This document shows positions 57,171 to 64,000 of a DNA stretch of 64,000 bases, piece after piece (position 1 is the first letter of the stretch; each line of letters opens with the position of its first letter). Both the position numbers and the translations under genes were made by a program. The stretch is from Bacteroidales bacterium M6 (lineage in GTDB: Bacteria; Bacteroidota; Bacteroidia; Bacteroidales; Muribaculaceae), in contig LUJQ01000066.1 in NCBI GenBank assembly GCA_001689485.1, positions 1-64,000 on the forward strand, in the 5' to 3' direction. Below the pieces are notes generated by a model, which did no database searches, had not been told where the DNA came from, and saw only the letters and a program-made list of their open reading frames with translations.

Positions 57171-59015
57171 TTATTCTTCGGATTTTTCCTGCTCCTTTTC
57201 TTCAGGAGCTTCTTCGGTAGCCGGCGCCTCTGCTTCGGAATTGCCTACGGCATCGGTTGAGTCAGATGCTCCTTCGTCGGCCGAATCAGGCTGTTCGTCG
57301 GTCTGAGGTGCGTTTGCGTCTGACTCATCAGGAGCAGGAGCCTGTGGCGTGATTGACGCCTGAGCTTGAATTTCTTTCTCGTTCTCCTCGCGAAGCTCGT
57401 CAATCTTAGCCTGAATACCGGCCTTTGATTGATTGTAGCGGGCGTCGAGTTGCTTGGCGATTTCGTCCGCATTGTGGGCGTAGCGGTCTTCCATGATAGC
57501 CGAAAGCATGTTAGCCAGTTCGGGCGAGAAGTTCACACTCTTCTCGGAGAGAATCGAACGTATGAACTCGCGAACAATGGAGTTGAAGTTCTTTTCGAGT
57601 GCCTTACCGATGGACCGATAATCTCCGCCCTGCGTTTCGTCGCAACCTATAGACTCTTTGAATGCAACGGGGAGTCGCTTGAGGATGAGGGCACGGAACA
57701 CGTCTGTTTCTACCGATGAAAGATCGGTGTTGAGGGTGGAATACTCGCAGGACTCCATAAACGCTCTCTGACGCTCTACGAAATCCTCCTGGCGGTGGTC
57801 GTTGGCCTCGCGCAGTTTGACCTTGAGTTCAGAGATTCTACGATTGTTGTCTGCGAGCTTGTTGCCGGCAAACGGCTCTTCATCGCTATCAGGTGTGTAG
57901 TAGACATACTTTGTCTCGCCACTGAGATGACCGCTGTAGCAGATTTCGTATATCGGGGTGACCGTGCCGTCCTTGATGTTATCATCGAACACGGCGCGAA
58001 CCTTGTCGTAGTTGGCCTTTCGTGTGGCATAGGTCTCTTCGTCCTTATACTGGGCGCGGTCTGGAGCAACGGGCTCAGGAACATATTGGCGATTACCGAG
58101 GCCAGACACATCGAGCCCGTACTCTTCGGCCGCCTGAAGAATAATCTCGTTCTCAGCGTACTCGCCGGCAAAGATGAGCTTGATTCCGTTCTTGGCTGCT
58201 TCCTTTGCCTCGCGGAAGATGGTCTCTCGCGCTTTAGCGAGGAAACACTCGCGCTTCATACAGCGTGGGGTGCTGACATCGCGGGCGTTGTCTGGATTGT
58301 TGGCGGTGTTGAGCGGACATTTCTCGCAGGCACACGCACCGGCCAGAGTGTCGTCGGAGAGGCTGAAACGCGCGGTCGGCAGTTGGTTCATAACATGCTC
58401 GTCAATCATTTCGTGCAGTTGAGGCATGTTGGGGAACTTGTAGGTCCATCGGGCTCTGCTTGCTTCGGTAAAGCAGGAGTCGAAAAGGGTCTGCTGTTGC
58501 TCGGCTGGGAGCTTGCAGATATCGAGAAGATGAGTCAGCACGAGAATACCCTCACGCATAAGTTGGACGAACGGCTCGATTGTGTGATGGAGCTGGATGC
58601 GACCAGACACGAAGCTGTTACTCTTACCGAGCATTTTTGCCATTTCTGCGACGGTCATTGATCCGTCATTGTAGAGGCGATTGAGGGCGGCGGCTTCTTC
58701 CATTGGGTCGATGTCCTTGCGCTGAAGATTCTCGATTATCATACAAGCGAAAGCCTGCTTGTCGTTGAGTTCCTTTACGACAGCCTGGATATCTTTCGCA
58801 CCGATGAGTTGACTTGCGCGGAAGCGACGCTCTCCACACACGATTTCATACTTGGCATCTTTCTTGTTGCCGATTTTGCGGAGAGTGATAGGCTGGATAA
58901 GCCCATTCTCCTTGATACTTTGGGCGAGCTCTTCAAGCTCTTCTTGGTTGAATGTCTTTCTGGGATTAAGTTCACTAGGTACAATCTCAGAAAGGGGGAT
59001 GTTTCTTACTTGCAT
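57171..59015 (-). CDS. ParB/RepB/Spo0J-family protein, orphan, with Cys-rich insert
   Basis: In this 614-residue protein, residues 1-95 form the ParB N-domain with the GERRFRAS nucleotide-binding motif (near 57), followed by IENLQRKDIDPMEEA. About 110-180 is a KorB/Spo0J helix-turn-helix region (TVAEMAKMLGKSNSFVSGRI). About 220-260 is a Cys cluster (CACEKCPLN, then CMKRECF) that may bind zinc or an Fe-S cluster. About 370-530 is helical. The last 90 residues are acidic and rich in Glu, Ala and Ser. No ParA gene is seen. It may aid maintenance of an extrachromosomal form, or act as a regulator. Some ParB-like phage proteins are nucleases. Confidence 0.85.
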   Translation of the reverse strand: MQVRNIPLSEIVPSELNPRKTFNQEELEELAQSIKENGLIQPITLRKIGNKKDAKYEIVCGERRFRASQLIGAKDIQAVVKELNDKQAFACMIIENLQRKDIDPMEEAAALNRLYNDGSMTVAEMAKMLGKSNSFVSGRIQLHHTIEPFVQLMREGILVLTHLLDICKLPAEQQQTLFDSCFTEASRARWTYKFPNMPQLHEMIDEHVMNQLPTARFSLSDDTLAGACACEKCPLNTANNPDNARDVSTPRCMKRECFLAKARETIFREAKEAAKNGIKLIFAGEYAENEIILQAAEEYGLDVSGLGNRQYVPEPVAPDRAQYKDEETYATRKANYDKVRAVFDDNIKDGTVTPIYEICYSGHLSGETKYVYYTPDSDEEPFAGNKLADNNRRISELKVKLREANDHRQEDFVERQRAFMESCEYSTLNTDLSSVETDVFRALILKRLPVAFKESIGCDETQGGDYRSIGKALEKNFNSIVREFIRSILSEKSVNFSPELANMLSAIMEDRYAHNADEIAKQLDARYNQSKAGIQAKIDELREENEKEIQAQASITPQAPAPDESDANAPQTDEQPDSADEGASDSTDAVGNSEAEAPATEEAPEEKEQEKSEE

Positions 59016-59049
59016 TTCTATTGATATTTAATTGTGAGTTTGTTGGGAT

Positions 59050-59679
59050 TTAGAGCCAGGACATGGGGTCCTCAACGGCTTTAGGCTTCCACCCCTCGAA
59101 TACGAACTGATTGATTAGGTTTTCGAGAGTCAGGCATACGGCGCAGTCGTCCGCACGAGGTGCGTCTATCTGCGTTTCGTCGACTGTCATTGGCATTAGG
59201 AGTGCCGATATGCTCTTTGATTTGATAACAGCCGGATTGCCTTCTGGTGTCTGGAACATTTCAGCGGACTTGATTTCAGGGGTTAGAGCGAAGAGATTGA
59301 GAAGCGTTGCGAGATACTTGATGGAGAGGCCTTTTCCTCGGATTACCACCATGTCTTTGTCCGTGAATCCGGGCTGACGTGTGAACCATGCGCAGGCTTT
59401 CTGCAACTGCACAAGGTCAATGCGAGGGTGATAGTGCGTCAGGCGCTCCTTTGACGGGAACACACGTTTGTAGTTTGGATAGGTACCGGGGATTTCCTCT
59501 CCGTTCACGTTGAGGATTTTCCCCGCGTGTTTGGGATTGGCGTGATTGAACACTACGAGCACATGTGTGTCGGTTGCGACACAACACTTCTCGTCAAAGA
59601 ACACCCCCATCATTTGTGGATGGACGGTGTCCTTGCTCGCGATGGTTGAGTACATCGCTTTGATAATCTTTTTTTTCAT
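59050..59679 (-). CDS. phage protein, possible sliding-clamp-like fold
   Basis: In this 209-residue protein, MMGVFFDEKCCVATDTHVLVVFNH near residue 23 resembles the A-T-D-x-H/R strand turn of DNA polymerase beta-clamp domains, and IRGKGLSIKYLATLLNLF a following helix-strand unit. The length would allow about two of three clamp domains. The similarity is a pattern judgement only. It lies just upstream of ParB in the presumed DNA-metabolism unit. Confidence 0.5.
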   Translation of the reverse strand: MKKKIIKAMYSTIASKDTVHPQMMGVFFDEKCCVATDTHVLVVFNHANPKHAGKILNVNGEEIPGTYPNYKRVFPSKERLTHYHPRIDLVQLQKACAWFTRQPGFTDKDMVVIRGKGLSIKYLATLLNLFALTPEIKSAEMFQTPEGNPAVIKSKSISALLMPMTVDETQIDAPRADDCAVCLTLENLINQFVFEGWKPKAVEDPMSWL

Positions 59680-59697
59680 GTTCGGATGATTATGTTG

Positions 59698-59970
59698 TTA
59701 ATAAATTGGGTGAGTTTCGTAGTTCTCAGGATTATTATAAAACTCTTTGTTGCGAAGATAGTGGTCGGCATTGCGATATCGCCAATATTCTTCTTTGAAT
59801 TGCTCGTTAGAAATTGGGAAAACTTGTTCAATCATGAATATCTCGTCATCGATATGATCTGTAGCGTCGGGGATATTTACTCTGTTGAGAAATTCCCTCA
59901 CGCAGCGGAAATATTTTTCCTTTTCTGAGGTAGCATTCATTGTTTTTCTTAGCTTAGGGGTATATAGCAT
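59698..59970 (-). CDS. small phage protein
   Basis: The 90-residue protein contains EKEKYFRCVREFLNRVNIPD and EEYWRYRNADHYLRNKEFY. It is basic-aromatic at the end. Function is unknown. A hairpin precedes its start. Confidence 0.58.
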   Translation of the reverse strand: MLYTPKLRKTMNATSEKEKYFRCVREFLNRVNIPDATDHIDDEIFMIEQVFPISNEQFKEEYWRYRNADHYLRNKEFYNNPENYETHPIY

Positions 59971-59994
59971 TAGGTCCCGCCGAAGCAGGACCTA
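59971..59994 (-). other. hairpin between two small genes
   Basis: TAGGTCC-TGC and its near complement GCG-GGACCTA enclose a TTCG tetraloop. It lies right before the start of the 90-residue protein, so it may attenuate transcription or hide the start codon. Confidence 0.5.
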
Positions 59995-60013
59995 TATTGT
60001 GGATTTATATTGG

Positions 60014-60232
60014 TTAGAATTCGTTGTCGATTTCTGTGACAACCATGGTTGCTAACTCGGACTCCCTCATTCCGTGGTTTTTGCAGAAGTTGTAGAATTT
60101 CTCGGGATTGTGCGTATCGAGGATGTAGAATGTGCCGTAGTCGTAAGCGAATTTCACATTCATCGCCATGAGTAGGTTCGCCATACTCTTCTCGGCTTTC
60201 TCGACTTTAAGGATTTTATCTTTTTCTATCAT
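60014..60232 (-). CDS. small phage protein, first gene of the P6 unit
   Basis: The 72-residue protein has a helical start (KDKILKVEKAEKSMANLLMAMN) and a strand-helix end containing NHGMRESEL. Function is unknown. Its start is about 40 bases downstream of the P6 -7 box. Confidence 0.6.
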   Translation of the reverse strand: MIEKDKILKVEKAEKSMANLLMAMNVKFAYDYGTFYILDTHNPEKFYNFCKNHGMRESELATMVVTEIDNEF

Positions 60233-60254
60233 TGTCGTTTCAGTTTTGATTAAA

Positions 60255-60338
60255 ACATCTCATTTGCATATACAAAGATAGTCAAAAATAATCATATATG
60301 CAACTATTTGGGAGGTTATTTTAATCGCATCTGCAAGA
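60255..60338 (-). promoter_or_regulatory. phage promoter module P6
   Basis: TTGCATATATGATTA, then TATCTTTG (60,280-60,273), the dyad TTTGTATATGCAAA and TGAGATG, are nearly identical to P5 over about 75 bases, including the leader to the start codon. An upstream TTGCAGATGCGATTAAAATAACC copy is present. Confidence 0.84.
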
Positions 60339-60356
60339 TTTTTAGTCAATTACGCG

Positions 60357-60393
60357 CAACAAAGCGCAAGCCTGCCTACCGACAAACTTGCGC
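60357..60393 (-). terminator. terminator of the rightmost phage unit
   Basis: Stem GCGCAAG/CTTGCGC with a 16-base loop is followed leftward by TTTGTTG. It lies 18 bases after the stop codon at 60,411. Confidence 0.7.
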
Positions 60394-60410
60394 AACAGTA
60401 GCTGACATAT

Positions 60411-60683
60411 TTACATATTCTCGCTTTCCTTATGAGTGCGTTGTTTTTCTATATATCGTTTGTAAGCCTCAGCGTGAATTTCTTTATCTATCTCGCTGCA
60501 GTCGCTTTCGTAGATTGTATGCGCCCTGAATAAGAAGATGATACCAGCCGGATGATTGCGACCAAGCCACTTGTTAAATTCGGTTTCTTGCTCGTCGAGG
60601 TCTTCCCAAGTGGCACCAATGAAAGTTTGCACTTCATCTGAGTGATAGGGATCAATGGCCTCGTACCATACTTTGCGTATCAT
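60411..60683 (-). CDS. small phage protein
   Basis: The 90-residue protein contains YHSDEVQTFIGATWEDLDEQ and a helical basic end. It overlaps the YopX gene by four bases. Function is unknown. Confidence 0.6.
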   Translation of the reverse strand: MIRKVWYEAIDPYHSDEVQTFIGATWEDLDEQETEFNKWLGRNHPAGIIFLFRAHTIYESDCSEIDKEIHAEAYKRYIEKQRTHKESENM

Positions 60684-61132
60684 GATTTATCTTTTGGCTT
60701 ATTCCGATTTCCTTGCACCCATTTAGAAAGTATTTCGGGGTTATCGTGAATGTTTCCGGTGACTTTCATGAATGGGTAATGCCGGAGCATATCGCCTAAC
60801 GGACAAGTTCCCAATAATGGGCCTTCGGTGTGGGTGTGCTCGATGAGGCAGAATGCGCATTGCTTCTCGTTGTACCTCACTTCGAGAGGAATTGTGGCTA
60901 CGGCGGGTTCAATGAGAATGTCGCCTTCGTAGATGTCCGTCTTGTCGAGTTGTCTGGCGATTTGACCTAATGTGGCGGGATTTACCTCGTGCCAATCCAT
61001 CATATAGACCGGATTGGCAGGGTTGGTCGGAATGCCGATGAACAGCTTGCCGTGGGTTTCAGCGAGTGAGCCATACACCCACTCGCCGTTGTCAATGCGC
61101 TTGCCTCTGAATTTATATTTCCTCATAGCCAT
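60680..61132 (-). CDS. YopX family protein
   Basis: The 150-residue protein has the YopX start RKYKFRGKRIDNGEWVYGSL and the family end TGNIHDNPEIL, with VGQF/TG-like QIARQLDKTDIYEGDIL in the middle. YopX proteins are common in phages of Firmicutes and Bacteroidetes. Their function is not known. Confidence 0.85.
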   Translation of the reverse strand: MAMRKYKFRGKRIDNGEWVYGSLAETHGKLFIGIPTNPANPVYMMDWHEVNPATLGQIARQLDKTDIYEGDILIEPAVATIPLEVRYNEKQCAFCLIEHTHTEGPLLGTCPLGDMLRHYPFMKVTGNIHDNPEILSKWVQGNRNKPKDKS

Positions 61133-61436
61133 CTGGATTTTCGGGACGCTTTACATAGATCGACGCTTCAATCGTATTTACATACGGGGCTCCGTCGTTG
61201 ATTGTAAATAGTATGGTTCTACGCTCCAGAAGCTCGTACGCCAATAGTTGTGCCATTCGGCAACGAATGCGACTGAAGTTTAAGTATTGTGCATTCTTTG
61301 GATATTGGTAGCCCAGTTTCAACAGTTGGAGGTCTCCTACTTTTAAGGACAGCGGCGGCAGTTGCACAGCCTCCGTTGGGAACAGCCTATCGGCCCATCT
61401 GCGAAGAATCTTCGCTATTGTTTTTTTTATTTTCAT
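61113..61436 (-). CDS. unknown phage protein
   Basis: The 107-residue protein has a basic helical start (KIKKTIAKILRRWADRLFP), then LSLKVGDLQLLKLGYQYPKNA and a beta segment. It overlaps both neighbours. Function is unknown. Confidence 0.6.
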   Translation of the reverse strand: MKIKKTIAKILRRWADRLFPTEAVQLPPLSLKVGDLQLLKLGYQYPKNAQYLNFSRIRCRMAQLLAYELLERRTILFTINDGAPYVNTIEASIYVKRPENPDGYEEI

Positions 61437-61608
61437 ACTGCTTTATTTTACCCTTGTGGTAGTCGTAGGCAACATGGTTAATAAATGTGCATACGACAAA
61501 GAATGTCGCCCATCCATAATTACGATGGTATATGTCATTGATTGCCAACCATGCGCCGAGCAATACGAACACAAGGCTGTAATACTTCATGAAGATGTGA
61601 TATTTCAT
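61387..61608 (-). CDS. small membrane protein
   Basis: The 73-residue protein has two membrane segments (YYSLVFVLLGAWLAIND and YGWATFFVVCTFINHVAYDY) and a polar tail. Its end overlaps the next gene start by 50 bases. Function is unknown. Confidence 0.55.
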   Translation of the reverse strand: MKYHIFMKYYSLVFVLLGAWLAINDIYHRNYGWATFFVVCTFINHVAYDYHKGKIKQYENKKNNSEDSSQMGR

Positions 61609-61964
61609 TTGATGTTGATTGTAACTTCACATTCTATCGGCTCTGACCACCATGTGATTTGTGGGTAGGCTGTGCGCTTCAACTCCCGAAACTGCTTTCC
61701 ATGCCAATAACCGTGTCCTGGAAGTTGCCCAGTGCACCGTATCGGTTTTTCTGAGAACGCAATCAAATTTCCATCTTCTTCGCGGGCTATCCATATAGTG
61801 CCTACTTTATATTCGGCTTCAGGTATTGGGACACCTCCATTGCGAAAATCGAGTTCATTCGGGTAGTACCACAGACCCTGCTCGTCGACGTAGCCGTCAT
61901 GCCCGCTTTGTCTCGCAGGATAGAAAACCTTGATTTCTCCGGTTGCAATTATTCTCGCTTTCAT
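61605..61964 (-). CDS. unknown phage protein
   Basis: The 119-residue protein begins MKARIIATGEIKVFYPARQS, with a WYYPNELDF motif as in small Bacteroidetes phage proteins. Function is unknown. It overlaps its neighbours by four bases. Confidence 0.62.
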   Translation of the reverse strand: MKARIIATGEIKVFYPARQSGHDGYVDEQGLWYYPNELDFRNGGVPIPEAEYKVGTIWIAREEDGNLIAFSEKPIRCTGQLPGHGYWHGKQFRELKRTAYPQITWWSEPIECEVTINIK

Positions 61965-62362
61965 TCGTCTAATAATTTCATTGTCTTAATTAATCCCGCT
62001 ATAAATGCGTCTTCAGGAGTATTGTAGAATTTCTCACTGGAGTGTAATGCCTCAAACTCCTCGATTTGTGCGTCGCTTAGTTCCCGGACTACCGGCACGT
62101 TGACCTCATCATCTATGGCGAAGTACTCACAATGACCGTAGCGGTCCATTTGGCTGGCTACATCGCGGGCTTCTACGGCCCATATTAGCCGGTCTTCCTT
62201 TTCAGGGAGTGGGGTTAACAGATAGGGCCTGGGTACTATCCATGCGCTATACTTGTCGAGAGCCCATCGTTGCGCTTCGTGATAGCCTATTGGCATTTCT
62301 CCTTTGTAGCCACGTGTTCGCATCATGACGGCGACGCTGGCCGGAATATGTTGTTTACTCAT
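61961..62362 (-). CDS. paralogous small phage protein family, looser member
   Basis: The 133-residue protein has HEAQRWALDKYSAWIVPRPYL in the middle and FYNTPEDAFIAGLIKTMKLL at the end. The order of Trp-rich middle and EEA-type final helix resembles the proteins at 51,341-51,763 and 62,946-63,308. Function is unknown. Confidence 0.6.
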   Translation of the reverse strand: MSKQHIPASVAVMMRTRGYKGEMPIGYHEAQRWALDKYSAWIVPRPYLLTPLPEKEDRLIWAVEARDVASQMDRYGHCEYFAIDDEVNVPVVRELSDAQIEEFEALHSSEKFYNTPEDAFIAGLIKTMKLLDE

Positions 62363-62939
62363 ACGATTTTGAATTATTGAGTCTCTGTTCTACTTGTCGG
62401 TTGTCGGCTACGAAATCGTAGCAATCCTTGTCAGTTTCTCCGAATGTGTCGCAGAAACAGTTTACGGAGTTCCAATTAATCCCGATAGAATGAATCTCCG
62501 GCTTGCGTTGTATCAGAGATTCTATTGTCGCTATTAGATCCGTAAAGGCTTTCGTCACGCCCTCTCCGCCGTTTTTTTCCACCACATACTCTTCCCACGC
62601 ATTTCGCACACTGGGAAAATCTGCAGCAAGGAAATAAGCCTTATCCATCATTGATTGCATGGTTAAACGTTCAGCCGGTGTCACTTTCTTTGAGAGTTGG
62701 AGATCCCATATCTCTTGCATAGGCATATCTCCTTCTCCATTCCAGAACATGGTTGCAGTGAAGCGAGAATTATACTCCTTAAGCGAATATGCTGAAGGGT
62801 ACGACGGAAGATATTTGCGCTCCATATAGTGCATGAAACACATCCACGTTGCAATTGAACCCCTGCAAGGACGGTTAGCATCATACCACTTCCGAGGTAT
62901 GATGTCGTTTTCTTTGGTGTAATAAATTTCTATAGCCAT
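62355..62939 (-). CDS. unknown phage protein
   Basis: The 194-residue protein has a helical middle (TPAERLTMQSMMDKAYFLAAD) and a final segment with NWNSVNCFCDTFGET. It overlaps the downstream gene by eight bases. Function is unknown. Confidence 0.62.
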   Translation of the reverse strand: MAIEIYYTKENDIIPRKWYDANRPCRGSIATWMCFMHYMERKYLPSYPSAYSLKEYNSRFTATMFWNGEGDMPMQEIWDLQLSKKVTPAERLTMQSMMDKAYFLAADFPSVRNAWEEYVVEKNGGEGVTKAFTDLIATIESLIQRKPEIHSIGINWNSVNCFCDTFGETDKDCYDFVADNRQVEQRLNNSKSYE

Positions 62940-62945
62940 ATATGA

Positions 62946-63308
62946 TTATACATTTTGTCGCGCGATTTTTAAGGTCTCTGAAATTGCTACAGACAGGGCG
63001 TCTTCGTATGATGAATATTTGTTCATATCACCAGTATGAATAGCTTCTCCGCCATTCTTGAGGTCTTCAATTTGATAGCTGTACCAAGGCTGTTCATCGT
63101 CGTCGAATATCCCTGCATCTACATCTATATGAAGTCTCGGTTGTTCCCTTAACCATTTTGCAGCTTGGTCTAAACGTAGTTTTGGTGCTTTAAAACTGTT
63201 GGTCTCATTGACCATTACGCTATAGCATAATTCCTCCCAACTTTTGACATCAAAACCGATGTTTACGAATTGAGCGGCTTGCTCTTCTGAGATATAATAT
63301 TCCGTCAT
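62946..63308 (-). CDS. paralogous small phage protein family, member 2
   Basis: The 120-residue protein contains ISEEQAAQFVNIGFDVKSWEELC, LDQAAKWLREQPRLHIDV and YEDALSVAISETLKI. The same three elements occur in the protein at 51,341-51,763. Function is unknown. Confidence 0.65.
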   Translation of the reverse strand: MTEYYISEEQAAQFVNIGFDVKSWEELCYSVMVNETNSFKAPKLRLDQAAKWLREQPRLHIDVDAGIFDDDEQPWYSYQIEDLKNGGEAIHTGDMNKYSSYEDALSVAISETLKIARQNV

Positions 63309-63309
63309 A

Positions 63310-63825
63310 TTACTGGCTTAGCATTGATTTTATTGATGTAAGAGTCTTTATCAATAAAACTGTCTGAAATTCAGCGTCTTCAATTGCTTTGTGAGTTTGC
63401 GGAGCTACATTGTCCCCGGCTAAATCTAGAATAGTCCTTAAATCTCGGGGCTGCCAGAATTGCCATGGAAGAGGGATATTGATGGTTTCGTAGAGATCTT
63501 TAAGGACCTCTATATCCATATGTCCTTTGCTCCAAATATAACCGTCAATGGTTAAATGAGAGGAAACGAACTCATTTACATGTGAAATAAGCTCCGAGTA
63601 TGAATGGCAGTTGAAGTCTGTGTCTATGTTAGGATTGGCTAAAAGCCAAATAACCGTTTCCCCAGAGAATGTCCTGCCACAAGTGTTCCATACGTCTGGG
63701 GCTACTGATAGTTGTCTTTTGGATATAATAGTACCGTCAGAGTTAAATGCGACCAATCCAACCTCTCTTATAGCGGCATCATTTCGCCTGCCAAGAGTTT
63801 CTATATCAATCATTATACTGCTCAT
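63310..63825 (-). CDS. DexA/Rv2179c-like 3'-5' exonuclease
   Basis: The 171-residue protein has the DEDD exonuclease elements: SIMIDIETLGRRNDAAIREVG at the N-terminus (motif I), WSKGHMDIEVLKDLYE (motif II) and HKAIEDAEFQTVLL (motif III, H-x-A-x-x-D). It matches the Rv2179c/DexA-type family of phage exonucleases that degrade DNA or RNA. It overlaps the upstream gene by four bases. Confidence 0.88.
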   Translation of the reverse strand: MSSIMIDIETLGRRNDAAIREVGLVAFNSDGTIISKRQLSVAPDVWNTCGRTFSGETVIWLLANPNIDTDFNCHSYSELISHVNEFVSSHLTIDGYIWSKGHMDIEVLKDLYETINIPLPWQFWQPRDLRTILDLAGDNVAPQTHKAIEDAEFQTVLLIKTLTSIKSMLSQ

Positions 63826-64000
63826 AGTTTTTGGATTTCTGAGTTGTAGTAATCGAGAGCTCGTTCGATTGCTTCTCTGAAGATGCTTTTCACTGCAGTC
63901 GGTATCGGCATTTTATTTTCGTGAACAAATAATGACCATCCGAGTTTTTCTCCTTCGATTGCCTTTTGCCTCATGTCGATGCATATGTCTCTCTCCGACA
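63822..64000 (-). CDS. unknown protein, 5' end beyond window
   Basis: An open frame runs from the window edge to a stop at 63,822 (overlapping the exonuclease ATG as ATGA) and encodes the last 58 residues, including GEKLGWSLFVHENKMPIPTA and a final helix SIFREAIERALDYYN. The start lies beyond 64,000. Function is unknown. Confidence 0.6.
   Translation of the reverse strand, partial: SERDICIDMRQKAIEGEKLGWSLFVHENKMPIPTAVKSIFREAIERALDYYNSEIQKL

Larger units (their letters stand above)
16155..64000. mobile_element. prophage with tRNA-Ser-associated integrase; right end beyond window
   Basis: A tyrosine integrase beside a tRNA-Ser is followed by about 48 kb of leftward genes. These include an excisionase-like gene, amidase, holin, ClpP-like prohead protease, major capsid protein, portal, a giant fibre and a DGR. 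No host housekeeping gene other than the phage-embedded metK appears in this interval. I recognise no large terminase, tape measure or sheath gene. The terminase and the right attachment site presumably lie beyond 64,000. The left boundary is drawn at the tRNA 3' end, but could lie near 16,035 if the truncated tRNA copy is the true host remnant. Confidence 0.9.

Noticed and set aside
19283..60338. Recurring A/T-rich repeats considered as a CRISPR array or plasmid iterons
   Set aside because: The copies are kilobases apart, each directly upstream of a gene and each contains a consensus promoter; no spacer structure.
16379..64000. Mu-like transposable phage (as for the Bacteroides DGR phage called Hankyphage)
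   Set aside because: There is a tyrosine integrase at a tRNA and no DDE transposase or Mu-type genes are seen in the window.

Overview
The window is chromosome of a Bacteroidales bacterium, plausibly Muribaculaceae, with a large integrated phage. Signs of the phylum are a SusC/SusD pair with a third lipoprotein, a subtilisin-like protease with a type IX secretion style C-terminal tail, promoters of the TTTG-N20-TAnnTTTG class, and A/T-rich start regions without Shine-Dalgarno boxes. The genus assignment is inference.

Bases 1 to about 16,150 are host chromosome, all on the plus strand: SusC (cut by the window start), SusD, a surface lipoprotein, a terminator, an S8 protease, alanine dehydrogenase, YchF GTPase, an M13 metallopeptidase, a DUF4332 protein, an FKBP-type prolyl isomerase, then a truncated tRNA-Ser copy and an intact tRNA-Ser(GGA).

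Bases from about 16,155 to the right edge are a prophage whose right end lies outside the window. The integrase reads rightward from the tRNA; every other phage gene reads leftward. Terminators and a recurring promoter module divide the leftward genes into units. From right to left these are: (a) 64,000-60,411, small genes with YopX and a DexA/Rv2179c-like exonuclease; (b) 60,232-56,263, an orphan ParB and a possible clamp-like protein; (c) 56,090-49,854, about 20 tiny accessory genes, ended by a strong terminator; (d) 49,520-32,512, the virion unit: ClpP-like protease/scaffold, major capsid protein, portal, a 2,721-residue fibre, a diversity-generating retroelement (DGR) and membrane proteins; (e) 32,355-31,852, a DUF4160/DUF2442 pair; (f) 31,595-28,730, including dUTPase and a nucleosidase-like protein; (g) 28,583-25,583, S-adenosylmethionine synthetase leading holin, amidase and a lysis-associated protein; (h) 25,401-19,406, accessory genes including a DUF1848 radical-SAM-like protein; (i) 19,256-17,665, a second DGR target, a coiled-coil protein and an excisionase-like gene.

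The standout system is a DGR with one template repeat (35,551-35,656), one reverse transcriptase (33,890-35,389) and two variable repeats. One is at the C-terminus of the fibre beside the template (35,844-35,949). The other is about 17 kb away in a 198-residue protein (18,768-18,873) with its own promoter. Over 106 aligned bases the two variable repeats differ from the template at 13 and 15 positions. Every difference is at one of the 27 template adenines (coding strand) and none at the other 79 positions. Other points of interest are a repeated promoter/operator module, a phage SAM-metabolism pair, and an unusual tRNA-Ser junction.
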